Shown in pieces: positions 18,347 through 27,984 of a stretch of 64,000 nucleotides of DNA. The stretch comes from Acetobacter conturbans. Its GTDB lineage: Bacteria; Pseudomonadota; Alphaproteobacteria; Acetobacterales; Acetobacteraceae. The DNA lies in NCBI RefSeq assembly GCF_011516755.1, contig NZ_WOSY01000007.1, positions 124,001 to 188,000 on the forward strand, given 5' to 3'. Below the pieces are notes generated by a model. That model did no database searches. It saw nothing but the letters and a program-made list of their open reading frames with translations, and was not told the DNA's origin. Numbering within the stretch: the stretch's first letter is position 1; each line of letters begins with the position of its first letter. The translations under genes were made by a program, and so were the position numbers.

Positions 18347-19375
18347 ATGAGGAAAAATCGTTTTCCTGAAACGGATTTTCCGGTCCGCAGCACCCCCGAA
18401 CCCCGCATCTCCGACCGATTGCCATCCAATACGGCAAAACTTCCTTCATTTTCCATCGAACTTTCTCCTCCCGATCTGTCACGCTGGCAGGAAGGCAATA
18501 CCGGCATCCCCGGCGTGCATCAGGTCCGCAGCCCGCACGCCGGTCCGCATGTCGCCATCACGGCGCTGATGCATGGCAATGAATATGCAGGCGCCATCGT
18601 ACTGGCCGATCTGTTGCGTCTTGGCTTCGCTCCAAGGCAAGGCACACTTTCACTGATTTTTCTCAATCTTGAAGCTTTTTCGCGTTTTTCCCCGACTAAC
18701 CCGATCCGATCGCGCTTCATGGACGAAGACATGAATCGCCTGTGGGGAAACGTTCACGGCAACCTGTCCCGCCCTTCCAGCGAAGAGCGACGTGTCCGGC
18801 AGCTTCTGCCCTATATCGAGACCGTCGATAGACTTCTCGATCTGCACTCGATGCTATGGCCAGCCGATCCCCTGATTCTGGCCGGACCCTCACAAAAGGG
18901 GATAGATCTGGCTGTCAGGACAGGCACACCGGCTCTGGTTATCGCCGATAGCGGGCATAGCGCCGGACCGCGCCTGATCGATCTGCCGCATTTCACCCGG
19001 CCGGACAGTCCCGCATGCGCGTGTCTGCTGGAAGGCGGTCAGCACTGGTCTTACGCCTGTCTGGAAACGACAAGGAAAACCGTCTCAAGTTTTCTTGCTA
19101 TTTCAGAAAAAGACAGAAAAGCGACTGAGCCTCATCCCCCGCAGATCATTGCGGAGGTCACCCATCGCGTCACGGCACAGACCGGGCTGTTTACCTTCAC
19201 ACAATCCTTTCACGGGGGCGACATCATCGCCACACGCGGCACGCTGATCGCCACTGATGGTAATGACGAAATCCGCACGCCTTACGATAACTGCCTTCTG
19301 GTCATGCCCAATTTCCGAACCGCACGGCATCATACGGCAGTCCGTCTTGCTCGGGTCCAGTCGATGCCGACCTGA
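18347..19375 (+). CDS. Succinylglutamate desuccinylase/aspartoacylase-like M14 deacylase
   Basis: Zinc-dependent deacylase-like protein of 342 aa, related to AstE and aspartoacylase. The metal site is visible as HGNEYAG (His, Glu) near residue 62 and DLHSM (His) near residue 166, with MDEDMNRLWG between, matching the family's conserved Asn-Arg region. It starts 16 bases after argE on the same strand, so the pair is probably co-transcribed. True astE sits with other arginine-succinyltransferase genes, none of which is present here, so the substrate is unknown. The N-terminal 40 residues are not conserved-looking. Confidence 0.72.
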   Translation: MRKNRFPETDFPVRSTPEPRISDRLPSNTAKLPSFSIELSPPDLSRWQEGNTGIPGVHQVRSPHAGPHVAITALMHGNEYAGAIVLADLLRLGFAPRQGTLSLIFLNLEAFSRFSPTNPIRSRFMDEDMNRLWGNVHGNLSRPSSEERRVRQLLPYIETVDRLLDLHSMLWPADPLILAGPSQKGIDLAVRTGTPALVIADSGHSAGPRLIDLPHFTRPDSPACACLLEGGQHWSYACLETTRKTVSSFLAISEKDRKATEPHPPQIIAEVTHRVTAQTGLFTFTQSFHGGDIIATRGTLIATDGNDEIRTPYDNCLLVMPNFRTARHHTAVRLARVQSMPT

Positions 19376-19404
19376 GCATCGCGGGTCATCGCCTGTCTTT
19401 TCCT

Positions 19405-19432
19405 GCCCTGACCGCCAGCATGCGATCAGGGC
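19405..19432. terminator. Hairpin between convergent genes
   Basis: GCCCTGA (19405-19411) pairs with TCAGGGC (19426-19432) across a 14-nt loop. It lies between the convergent deacylase and TolC-family genes. There is no T-run, so termination is only a suggestion from its position. Confidence 0.35.
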
Positions 19433-19450
19433 CTTCCCCCAAAGATTTTC

Positions 19451-21040
19451 TTAATGCGCTGACGTCTGCACAGCAGTGCCTTTCACGAGATTCTCGAACT
19501 GCTCGGGAGGTTGAGGCGCAATCCCACCGGCTGGTTTCGGAAAATGCAGATTGCCATACTGGAGCACATCAAACGTCATGGTCTCGTCCGGTGTCGGAAG
19601 CAGCCTGTCATTCCAGCCTCCGCCTACAGAACGAATCAGCCCGACCGTCGCCTGTTCCGCCCGAACGGCGACCTGCACTTCCGCGATACGCGCGTCGAGA
19701 GCGGCTTCCTGCGCGACGATTGCATCCAGATAGTTCGAGAGTCCTCCCTTGTAGAGCGTCATCGTCATGTTCTGCATATCGAGTGCCGTATCAACCGCGC
19801 CCTTGAGCTGCACATCTTCCTGACGCAGCAGACGCACCCGCGATTGCTCATCCTCCACTTCTCGGAAGGCGGAAAGCACGCTGGAACGATACGTATCCCG
19901 CGTCTCCCGATAGACGGACCAGGAATACTGAAGCGCCGCACGCCGGAGTCCGCCTTCGAAAATCGGCATGGACGCCGTCGCGCCATAACTCCACATGCTG
20001 TTCGCCAGCTTGGCCAGATCAAACCCGTTGGAGTCAAAACCGCCATTCGCATTCAGCGAAATATGCGGATAAAACGCCGCACGCGCCACGCCGATGGAAC
20101 GATTGGCCTGAGCCATCACACGTTCAGCCGCAGCAATATCCGGACGGCGCTGAAGCAGTTCGGAAGGAATGCCAACGGGCACGGAGACCTGCCGAAAGGC
20201 GAAGATATCCCTTGGGCTGATATGAAAACTTTCAGGTGCGGTATTCGTCAGGATAGCGATGGCATGCTCAATGACTTCCCGCTGCGCACGGACATCCAGT
20301 TCCGCCGCCTGCGCCACGTAAAGCCGGTTCTCCGCACGGGCAAGATCGAGACGAGGGGCGGCCTGATTTTCAAGCTGCGTGTGCGTCATATCCACGGCTT
20401 TGTGATAATACGCGATGGACTGACGATAAATCGCATCCTGCGCGTCATATCCCCGCAAGGCGATATAATCGGTCGCCAGATCGGCCTCAAGGCTCAGACG
20501 GGCCCCTGCGAAATCAGCCGCTTTTTCCTGCGCGGCGAATTTCTGCATGCGCACCTGATTCCTGATCTCCGACCACAGATCAGGCTCCCATGACGCCAGG
20601 CCGCCATAAAACTCATCCGTCTGGGTTGTCGCTCCTTTATACCGGAAAAGCGCATCCGCTGACTGCTTGTTGTCGGTTGCTCCGAATGCCAGACCAAAAT
20701 GTGGCAGCAGATCGGCACGTGCTTTCATGACCAACGAACGGGCCTGAACAAACCGCTCCGCAGCAGCCTGCAGGTCGGCATTCTGTGCAATCGCCCGCTG
20801 CTCCAGATCGTCAAGGACCGGATCATCCAGAAGCGTCCACCAGTCAGTGGGAATCTGCAATGTGGCTGGCGTGGCTTTTGCAAACGGGGCCTGTCCTGTC
20901 CAGCTGTCAGGCACGATGAACGTCGGCGCCTGATACTGTGGGGCAAGGTCGCATCCGGACAGAGCCAGAGCAGATGCAAGAGAGGCAGCGCCAATAAATC
21001 CTTTCCGGAGAACCGGCGAGAAGTATGGGAATGTCTTCAC
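19451..21040 (-). CDS. RND exporter outer-membrane lipoprotein (OprM/NodT family)
   Basis: Outer-membrane channel (529 aa) of the second RND pump. The signal peptide ends in a lipobox, LALSGC, so Cys near residue 30 should be lipidated, unlike the other TolC-type gene at 9 kb. DLAPQYQAP follows, typical of the family, as does PSELLQRRPDIAAAERVMAQAN near residue 300. The start is GTG; GTGA overlaps the adaptor stop at 21037-21040 and GAAGG lies just upstream. It is the last gene of a three-gene operon transcribed permease-adaptor-channel. Confidence 0.9.
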   Translation of the reverse strand: MKTFPYFSPVLRKGFIGAASLASALALSGCDLAPQYQAPTFIVPDSWTGQAPFAKATPATLQIPTDWWTLLDDPVLDDLEQRAIAQNADLQAAAERFVQARSLVMKARADLLPHFGLAFGATDNKQSADALFRYKGATTQTDEFYGGLASWEPDLWSEIRNQVRMQKFAAQEKAADFAGARLSLEADLATDYIALRGYDAQDAIYRQSIAYYHKAVDMTHTQLENQAAPRLDLARAENRLYVAQAAELDVRAQREVIEHAIAILTNTAPESFHISPRDIFAFRQVSVPVGIPSELLQRRPDIAAAERVMAQANRSIGVARAAFYPHISLNANGGFDSNGFDLAKLANSMWSYGATASMPIFEGGLRRAALQYSWSVYRETRDTYRSSVLSAFREVEDEQSRVRLLRQEDVQLKGAVDTALDMQNMTMTLYKGGLSNYLDAIVAQEAALDARIAEVQVAVRAEQATVGLIRSVGGGWNDRLLPTPDETMTFDVLQYGNLHFPKPAGGIAPQPPEQFENLVKGTAVQTSAH

Positions 21041-22221
21041 CCTTCGATCTCCTCATCCGTACGCTCATACCCCTTGGCTGGCTGCACGATCCTGACTTCC
21101 TGTCCGTCCAGAAGATCAGCCGGAGGATTGCGAATGATCCTGTCACCGGGCTGAAGTCCGGACAGCACGTCCGTATGGGTATCGGCCATCCTCCCCACCG
21201 ATATGGAGTGAAAATGAACGTGGTTATCGCTGCCCACGACTGCGACCTGCATGCCGGATTCCTGAAAAACCAGTGTGGATGTCGGGATCTTCCAGACACC
21301 GCCTTCAGCCGGAGCCGCAAGATGGACGGATGCAAACGTTCCCGGCCAAAGCAGGTGGTCTGAATTATCGATCGTGAATTCCGTTACTGCCGTGCGGGTA
21401 TTCGGGTCATACCCCTTCGCAATCGTCAGGAACTGCGCCTCGAAAGTACGCCCGGGAAACTGCGGCACCGACACCGTGGCCGTCAGACCCGGTTTCAGCA
21501 TGTAGGAAAACACTTCCGGCACGGAAACGAACAGACGCATCTTGTGCATATCAGAGACGACGAACATCTGGTTCGCATCCCCATTCGTGGAATGTTCACC
21601 ACCACCGGCGCTGACGTAATCCCCCACGTTAATAAGACGGGATGTCACGATGCCATCGAAAGGCGCCACAACCGTCTTGAATTTTTCAAGAGCCTCGAAC
21701 CGATCAAGATTATGTTGGGAGGCCTCCATCTCGGCATAGCCGGATTTACGGTTTGCATCCGCCACCGATACGGACTGGCCTGAGACAGCCTGCGATTTTG
21801 CCATGGCGTGCCAGCGATCAGCGCTCACGACAGTCAGGTTGTATTTTGCCTCCTGCGCCTGCAGGTCAGCCTTGGCCTGCGCATACTGGGCGTCAAGACC
21901 CGGCGCATTGATATCAGCAAGGACATCCCCACTTTTCACTTCAGCACCAAAATCCTTGTACCACATCTTTACATATCCGGATGCTTGCGGATAAATCGGG
22001 GCCTGATACCAGGCCTCGATCGTTCCCGGCAGCGTCAGGGCCACCGTTTTCGCCCCCGGTTCCGGCGTGACGACCTCCACATTGGGAATGGCGTTGTAAG
22101 CCGTCACCTTCGCAACTTCGTGGGCGGAATAAAGCCGCCCGACGATGACGTAGCCCGATGCCAGAACTAGCACTCCCACGCAGATAAGCGGGCCGAAATA
22201 TTTACGGCTTGAGCGCGCCAT
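21037..22221 (-). CDS. RND exporter periplasmic adaptor
   Basis: Membrane-fusion protein (394 aa) with an N-terminal membrane anchor (about residues 10-32) and no lipobox. Lipoyl halves appear as YPQASGYVKMWYKDFGAEVK near residue 76 and VVAPFDGIVTSRLINVGDYV near residue 185, flanking a coiled-coil hairpin. The beta-barrel follows with VFSYMLKPGLTATVSVPQF. The ATG at 22221 overlaps the last base of the permease stop (TGATG) and has AGGAG six bases upstream; GTG 22224 is a less well spaced alternative. It partners the permease and lipoprotein beside it. Confidence 0.89.
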   Translation of the reverse strand: MARSSRKYFGPLICVGVLVLASGYVIVGRLYSAHEVAKVTAYNAIPNVEVVTPEPGAKTVALTLPGTIEAWYQAPIYPQASGYVKMWYKDFGAEVKSGDVLADINAPGLDAQYAQAKADLQAQEAKYNLTVVSADRWHAMAKSQAVSGQSVSVADANRKSGYAEMEASQHNLDRFEALEKFKTVVAPFDGIVTSRLINVGDYVSAGGGEHSTNGDANQMFVVSDMHKMRLFVSVPEVFSYMLKPGLTATVSVPQFPGRTFEAQFLTIAKGYDPNTRTAVTEFTIDNSDHLLWPGTFASVHLAAPAEGGVWKIPTSTLVFQESGMQVAVVGSDNHVHFHSISVGRMADTHTDVLSGLQPGDRIIRNPPADLLDGQEVRIVQPAKGYERTDEEIEG

Positions 22222-25200
22222 CACACGGTCTCCTTACGAGAAAATTTTCGGCTGTAGAGAATTGCATAAACACAGGGGACAAAAAGAAGGGTCGAAACTG
22301 TTGCCACGATCAGGCCACCGATGACCGCCTTACCCAGAGGGGCATTCTGGGAATTGCTGATCGACATGGGAATCATGCCGACAATCATCGCACTGGCAGT
22401 CATGAGGACCGGACGGATACGTCCGTACCCTGCTTCCAGTGCAGCCTTCAAAGGTTCTCCATGCTCTTCCAGCCGCTCTCGTGCATACGAAACCACGAGG
22501 ATGGAATTGGCCGTTGCCGTTCCCATGCACATGATAGCCCCGGTCAACGCGGGCACAGACAAATGCGTGCGCGTCAGAAAGAGGCTCCAGGCAATCCCCG
22601 CCAGAGCACCGGGAAGTGCCGAGATGATGATGAACGGATCAAGCCAGGACTGAAAGTTCACCACAATCAGCAGGTAGATCAGAACGATGGAGACAACCAG
22701 GCCGCCCACGAGCTCCTTGTAGGCGGAACTCATTGTCGTGGCCTGCCCTTCGATATCCACGGCCGCTCCACGGGGAACATCCTTTTGCGAAGCTGCAACC
22801 TCTCGCTGCACGCCTTTCAGAACGGAACCGAGATCCGTGCCTTCCGCCGACACATAGATATCGAACGCCGGCATCGAATTGTAATGCGAGATTTCCCCCG
22901 GCGTGCCGACAGCCTTGATCCGGCTCATCGCACCAAGAAGCTGCATGGATTTCCCCGATGGATCACCATCGCCCTTGTCCACCGGGATGGTCAGAAGATC
23001 GTTGTAATGAGTCAGCTGATCCTGTGACACATATGTATTCAGCGTGAAGGTAACGCCCATTTTCGGATCGAACCAGTATTGCGGATCGACCTGCGAACTG
23101 CCCGCGAGAGTCATCAACTGGTTATCGGCAAGATCGCCCTCATCAATGCCCGTTGCCTGCTCGAACGTGCGATCACCCTCCACGAAGAGCGTCGGAGTCC
23201 TCATAGTCTGTTGCAGGGAAACATCGGCTGCGCCGAAAACTTTCCGAAGACGGTTGGCGAGTTCGACGGCGTAGTTATAGCCAGCGTGCAGATCAGGACC
23301 CGTGATCTTGACGTCGATAGGTGAAGGAGAACCAAAGTTCAGGATCTTCGCCGTCAGATCCGCAGGCTGGAACGTGAACACCGTGCCGGGGAAACTCGCC
23401 GACAAACCGCGGCGCAGGATGGCGCGATAATCCCAGACTGGTGATGCCGCGTCCGTCAGGGAAATCGTCAGGTCGCAATCCTGAGCGCCCAGTGTCGGCG
23501 TCGGAATGAATGCCTGATTATGCGGACCTTCCGGAAGACCACAGTTGCTGACAACATCATCGACTTTTTCGGGCAGAAGTTCTCCTATGCGGTCGCTGAC
23601 CAGTGTGGCGATACGACTTGCCACCTCGATGCGCGTACCCAGAGGCGTGCGCATGTGCATCTGCAACTGGTCGGATTTGATCTCCGGAAAGAAATCGCGA
23701 CCAGCTACAGTGTACAGTCCGCAAGACAGAACCGACACTCCAAGAAAGATGCTGACAAAAAGGTTTCGCCGGATAATCAGACGTTCCAGAAGCAACCCAT
23801 AAGCCGTCCTGAAAGCGGTGAATTTCCGCTCGAATCCTTTCTGAAAGCGGGTAAAGGCGTTATTGCCATGAGGCAGCGCTTCATGTTCCTCACCATGCGC
23901 ACCGGGGTGAACATGGCCAGCAAACAGGAACTTCGCCATTGTCGGCACAAGCGTTCGCGACAGGATGAACGACGCCACCATCGCGAAGATGATCGCCTCT
24001 GCCATCGGCATGAACAGCCACCCAGCGACACCATCGAGTTCGAACAATGGCAGCCACACAATGCAGATACACGTTGTGGAGACAAAGGTCGGGATAACGA
24101 TCTGGTTCGCGGCGTCAATAATCGCGGATTCGAGATCCTTGCCCATTTCAAGATGCGTATCGATGTTTTCGATCATCACCGTGGCGTCATCAACAAGAAT
24201 ACCGACCGCAAGGGCAAGGCCGCCAAGAGTCATGACGTTGATGGTCTGCCCCACCCATCCCAGCCCGATGATCGAGCAGAGAATGGCCAGCGGAATGGAG
24301 GTGGCAATGATGACTGTCGAGCGCCATGATCCCAGAAACAGCAGGACCACAAGACCTGTCAGAGCGGCGGCTGTCGCCATTTCCCGCATCACATCATTGA
24401 TCGAATCCTTCACGAAGCCGGAAGCATCGCTGAGAACGCTGATCTGCACGCTCGATGGCAGCACCGCCTGAAGGCGCGGCATCATTTTCTTCACGTTATC
24501 GACGACATCGAGTGTGGAAGCTTCACCGCTTTTCATGACGACCATGATGACGGCCTGTTTGCCCTTCACCAGAACGCTGTTGCTCTGGGGATGGCCACCG
24601 CGATACACTTGTCCCACATCGTGAATGTAGACCACGGCGTTTCCGACACGTTTGATCGGAATATCCGAGATGTCATCAAGACTTCTCGGAGTCGCATTGG
24701 TTTGCACCATCCAGTCCGTGGCACCGATTTTCTGATCACCAGCCGGTCGCACGACATTCTGACGGTCCAGCGCATTCTGCACATCCATTGCGGAAAGCTG
24801 ATGGGCCTGAAGCTGCTGCTGATTCAGCGAAATCATGACGAAACTGTCCATGCCGCCATAAGGCTGCGGCACCACGGCTCCGGGGACCGTCACCAGAAGA
24901 GAACGCACGCGAATGAACGCGAGCTTCCACAAATCCGATGGCGTCATGGTGTCGGAGGTCAGTTTCAGCGTGATGACCGGCACTGAAGAGGCTTCCAACC
25001 GCATGATCATCGGTGCCGCGATATGTTCGGGAAGCTGCTGCAGCACGGTCTGGGAGATTGCCGTCACATCCGCTTCCGCCGCACCGATATCTGTGCCGGG
25101 CTGGAAATAGATTTTCACGATTCCACGTCCGTAGAAGGAATCGGCCTCCATATGCTCAATTCCCTCCACGGTGGAGGTCACCCCCTGCTCGAAATTGTAC

Positions 25201-25394
25201 ATGATGCGGCCGGAAAATTCGTCCGGGAGCATCCCCGAGTAGGACCAGACAACCGCGATGGCAGGAATCCGGATATTGGGGAAAACGTCTGTCGGCGTCT
25301 TCTTGATGGAAAGAAAGCCGAACATGACGATAAGAATCGAAAGGACGACAAAAGTGTAAGGCCGCCGCAGAGCGGTGACGACGATTGCATTCAT
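22221..25394 (-). CDS. RND permease, drug/hydrophobe efflux (HAE) type
   Basis: Inner-membrane proton-coupled exporter of 1057 aa, first gene of its operon. The proton-relay helix has VGILVDDATVMIEN with adjacent D402 and D403, the pair that separates HAE pumps from metal pumps. Family marks include FLSIKKTPTDVFPNI near residue 30 and AGRDFFPEIKSDQ in the second half. The start is set at MNAIVVTALRRP because RND permeases begin there and AAGGCAAGG lies upstream; an in-frame GTG at 25430 would add 12 residues. No TetR- or MarR-type regulator is adjacent, so its control cannot be inferred. The substrates are unknown. Confidence 0.9.
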   Translation of the reverse strand: MNAIVVTALRRPYTFVVLSILIVMFGFLSIKKTPTDVFPNIRIPAIAVVWSYSGMLPDEFSGRIMYNFEQGVTSTVEGIEHMEADSFYGRGIVKIYFQPGTDIGAAEADVTAISQTVLQQLPEHIAAPMIMRLEASSVPVITLKLTSDTMTPSDLWKLAFIRVRSLLVTVPGAVVPQPYGGMDSFVMISLNQQQLQAHQLSAMDVQNALDRQNVVRPAGDQKIGATDWMVQTNATPRSLDDISDIPIKRVGNAVVYIHDVGQVYRGGHPQSNSVLVKGKQAVIMVVMKSGEASTLDVVDNVKKMMPRLQAVLPSSVQISVLSDASGFVKDSINDVMREMATAAALTGLVVLLFLGSWRSTVIIATSIPLAILCSIIGLGWVGQTINVMTLGGLALAVGILVDDATVMIENIDTHLEMGKDLESAIIDAANQIVIPTFVSTTCICIVWLPLFELDGVAGWLFMPMAEAIIFAMVASFILSRTLVPTMAKFLFAGHVHPGAHGEEHEALPHGNNAFTRFQKGFERKFTAFRTAYGLLLERLIIRRNLFVSIFLGVSVLSCGLYTVAGRDFFPEIKSDQLQMHMRTPLGTRIEVASRIATLVSDRIGELLPEKVDDVVSNCGLPEGPHNQAFIPTPTLGAQDCDLTISLTDAASPVWDYRAILRRGLSASFPGTVFTFQPADLTAKILNFGSPSPIDVKITGPDLHAGYNYAVELANRLRKVFGAADVSLQQTMRTPTLFVEGDRTFEQATGIDEGDLADNQLMTLAGSSQVDPQYWFDPKMGVTFTLNTYVSQDQLTHYNDLLTIPVDKGDGDPSGKSMQLLGAMSRIKAVGTPGEISHYNSMPAFDIYVSAEGTDLGSVLKGVQREVAASQKDVPRGAAVDIEGQATTMSSAYKELVGGLVVSIVLIYLLIVVNFQSWLDPFIIISALPGALAGIAWSLFLTRTHLSVPALTGAIMCMGTATANSILVVSYARERLEEHGEPLKAALEAGYGRIRPVLMTASAMIVGMIPMSISNSQNAPLGKAVIGGLIVATVSTLLFVPCVYAILYSRKFSRKETV

Positions 25395-26499
25395 CGAACT
25401 GCCTTGCCTTGAAAAATAGGGATCCGTCACCGCGCCAAAGAAGCAACAGTGCGCCTGACTGCTTGTCCGGCCGCATCGAGCGGCAGGCCATCAGACATCT
25501 TTTGACATATCTACTTTTGAGGAATGACTGATATAAAATTCTTTTTTAAATACCTGCATGCAACCTTTTTCCTCGCGGATATGCTGGTATTTCGAAGAAT
25601 ATTACTTTTCGTTCAGGCGCGGGGACATTCGCTTCCTTCAACCCGAAGGCGTCATCCTGCTGCCAAACGGCTTGATACGGGCCTCAACATCTTCGTGGTT
25701 GCGTCTCGCCTCGGGCCGAGTCCCGGAACGTCAGGATGCGGGATGCTCGCATGCATTGTTTGGGCAAATACGGGCTACTGTTTTGGAAAGCAGGCCAACC
25801 CTCCACCAAAAGTGTGGGGATCCCTTTTCCAAGGACGTCACGCAATGCGAGATAGTCTGACAATCCTCTTCATGGAAACCGCAAAGTAAAACAAAAAGCG
25901 CTTCCCAACACTTCACATGAGCGTGGTCAGAATTGAAAATACGCCCGAGGCAATTTTTCCGACGCGCTGGCTGCATCTGTTCTGCTGGAACAAACATGCA
26001 GACTTCGGTTGGTCTGCAATATTCGGACACTTGCCTGAAGGATGATATTCTCCAGCCGTCCCAAACAAGGTAACCGTGCGCGTCCTGCCCACAGCCTTAT
26101 GCCAATCATGGGGGGTAAGCAGCGCCAGCGGCTTCATGCTTCCCAACTATCCGTAAAGCTCCTCGCTCTGCGGCTTTATCTCTCTGTGCCTGTAGTGATT
26201 TCTAAAGGTCAGTTTCACCGCCATCCCTGAGAAATCCGGGAAAGTATGGCGACACGTCCCCACCCTGATGGCCTTCTCACCGTCTGCCACATTTATTGTC
26301 GGAGTGGTACGGGCTCAGCTGCTTTATTCAACTCCAACTTTGCCGGAGAAGATCTCAAATACAGCCGAATTCTTTCTGCCTCATAGTACAGAAGAAATTT
26401 TTCTGAAAATTTACACTGATTTCCGGTGACCCGTCATAACCAGTCCAGAAGGCGGACCAATGACGTGATGGGGAAATGCTACGGAAATGAACTCCACGG
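25395..26499. other. 1.1 kb intergenic stretch without a credible gene
   Basis: The stretch separates the RND operon from glyA, both reading leftward. Its composition is more AT-rich than the flanks. It contains several open frames of 60-121 codons on both strands, but none has a sensible ribosome site, a recognisable family or normal codon use. The part next to the permease (25395-25560) should hold the operon promoter; a TTGACA at 25502-25507 has no well-spaced -10 on the + strand. A 7-bp hairpin (TGCAGAC/GTCTGCA) lies at 25997-26018. It could be a decayed gene or hide a small RNA. Confidence 0.6.
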
Positions 26500-26527
26500 T
26501 CTGGACCAGTCAAACGACTGGCCCAGA
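26500..26527 (-). terminator. Hairpin after glyA
   Basis: TCTGGACCAGT (26500-26510) pairs with ACTGGCCCAGA (26517-26527) with one mismatch and a 6-nt loop, 13 bases past the glyA stop. There is no clear U-tract, so it may act as a weak terminator or only protect the 3' end. Confidence 0.4.
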
Positions 26528-26540
26528 ACTGTGAATGTTT

Positions 26541-27830
26541 TTACCGCTTATAGATAGGGAACTGCGTGCAGAGCGCCTTGACGCGCTCGTGGACAGCGTT
26601 CTCGACAGCCGCATCGCCCTCACCGCCGGACGCAGCCAGCGCGGTCAGCACTTCGTCGATCATCTCGCCGACCGCACGGAACTCCGCCTCGCGGAAACCA
26701 CGCGCCGTCGCCGCCGGGCTGCCGAGACGAATGCCGGACGTGATCGCAGGCTTCTCCGGATCGAACGGCACGGCGTTCTTGTTCGCCGTGATACCCGCAC
26801 GCTCCAACGCCTTTTCGGCGATCTTGCCCGTCACCTTCTTCGGACGCAGATCAACCAGCAGAAGGTGACTATCCGTGCCACCCGTCACGAGGTCGAAACC
26901 GCGCTCGACGAGCACTTCGCCCAGCACCTTCGCGTTCGCCGCGACAGCTTTCTGATACTCGGCAAACTCAGGCTGCAACGCCTCGCCGAACGCAACGGCC
27001 TTGGCGGCGATCACGTGCATCAGCGGGCCACCCTGTAGACCAGGGAACACGGCGGAGTTGATCTTTTTCGCCAGCACTTCGCTGTTGGTCAGGATCAGGC
27101 CGCCACGCGGACCGCGCAGAGTCTTGTGCGTCGTCGTGGTGACGATATCGGCGTGCGGGATCGGGCTCGGATACAGGCCAGCCGCTACCAGACCGGCGAA
27201 GTGCGCCATGTCCACCATCAGGAAAGCGCCGACCTCGTCAGCGATCTTGCGGAAACGAGCAAAATCGATGATCCGCGGATAGGCCGAGCTTCCGGCGACG
27301 ATCAGCTTCGGCTTGTGCTCGCGGGCGAGGGCTTCCATCTCGTCATAATCGAGATAGCCGTCCTGCTTGCGCACGCCATACTGCACGGCGTTGAACCACT
27401 TGCCGGAATAATTCGGAGCCGCACCGTGCGTCAGGTGACCACCGGCGGCGAGGCTCATGCCCAGCACCGTGTCGCCCGGCGTCACGACGGCCATGAACGC
27501 GGCCTGATTGGCGTTGGCGCCCGAATGCGGCTGCACGTTGGCAAAGCCTACGCTGAACATCTGTTTCGCGCGCTCGATGGCGAGAACTTCGACCTTGTCG
27601 ACCTCGGAGCAGCCGCCATAGTAGCGACGGCCCGGATAGCCCTCGGCGTATTTGTTCGTCAGAACACTGCCCTGAGCCTGCAGAACAGCCTCCGACACCA
27701 TGTTCTCCGAGGCAATCAGCTCAATCCCGTCGCGCTGGCGCTCAAACTCGCTCTCAATCGCAGAGAATACCTCCGGATCAATAACACTCAGCGGGGACTG
27801 GAAAAAACGATGCAGATCCGTCTCGCTCAC
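26541..27830 (-). CDS. glyA: Serine hydroxymethyltransferase
   Basis: PLP enzyme (429 aa) that converts serine and tetrahydrofolate to glycine and methylene-tetrahydrofolate, the main one-carbon source. The active-site Lys is K236 in [13 protein letters not shown]. The N-terminus has [19 protein letters not shown] and the [13 protein letters not shown] substrate loop; [13 protein letters not shown] holds the PLP-binding Asp and His. The start is GTG, supported by AAGGGAG 7 bases upstream. It stands alone, with a hairpin downstream and a divergent amino acid permease upstream. Confidence 0.97.
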   Translation of the reverse strand: MSETDLHRFFQSPLSVIDPEVFSAIESEFERQRDGIELIASENMVSEAVLQAQGSVLTNKYAEGYPGRRYYGGCSEVDKVEVLAIERAKQMFSVGFANVQPHSGANANQAAFMAVVTPGDTVLGMSLAAGGHLTHGAAPNYSGKWFNAVQYGVRKQDGYLDYDEMEALAREHKPKLIVAGSSAYPRIIDFARFRKIADEVGAFLMVDMAHFAGLVAAGLYPSPIPHADIVTTTTHKTLRGPRGGLILTNSEVLAKKINSAVFPGLQGGPLMHVIAAKAVAFGEALQPEFAEYQKAVAANAKVLGEVLVERGFDLVTGGTDSHLLLVDLRPKKVTGKIAEKALERAGITANKNAVPFDPEKPAITSGIRLGSPAATARGFREAEFRAVGEMIDEVLTALAASGGEGDAAVENAVHERVKALCTQFPIYKR

Positions 27831-27984
27831 GTAGGGACTCCCTTGATTCCGAGCTCATTCACCATAACAGGCAGTCTCGTAACAAATAACTGACCCGAAA
27901 CATGCCTTGCCGTTGGCGCGCTTGTAGCCTTTTCATAAAAGGAAAACCACACCCCTGCGCATGAACCGCTGTGGGGGAGAAAGG

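Noticed and set aside
18347..19375. Naming the M14-type gene astE
   Set aside because: No other arginine-succinyltransferase pathway genes are present and the N-terminus differs, so the substrate cannot be asserted.
25502..25537. TTGACA and TATAAA as a + strand promoter
   Set aside because: The spacer is 24 bases, too long for a sigma-70 promoter, and no gene follows.
25524..25889. A 121-codon frame in the empty 1.1 kb stretch
   Set aside because: The ribosome-like GAGGA touches the ATG, there is no family resemblance, and composition is unlike the neighbouring genes.
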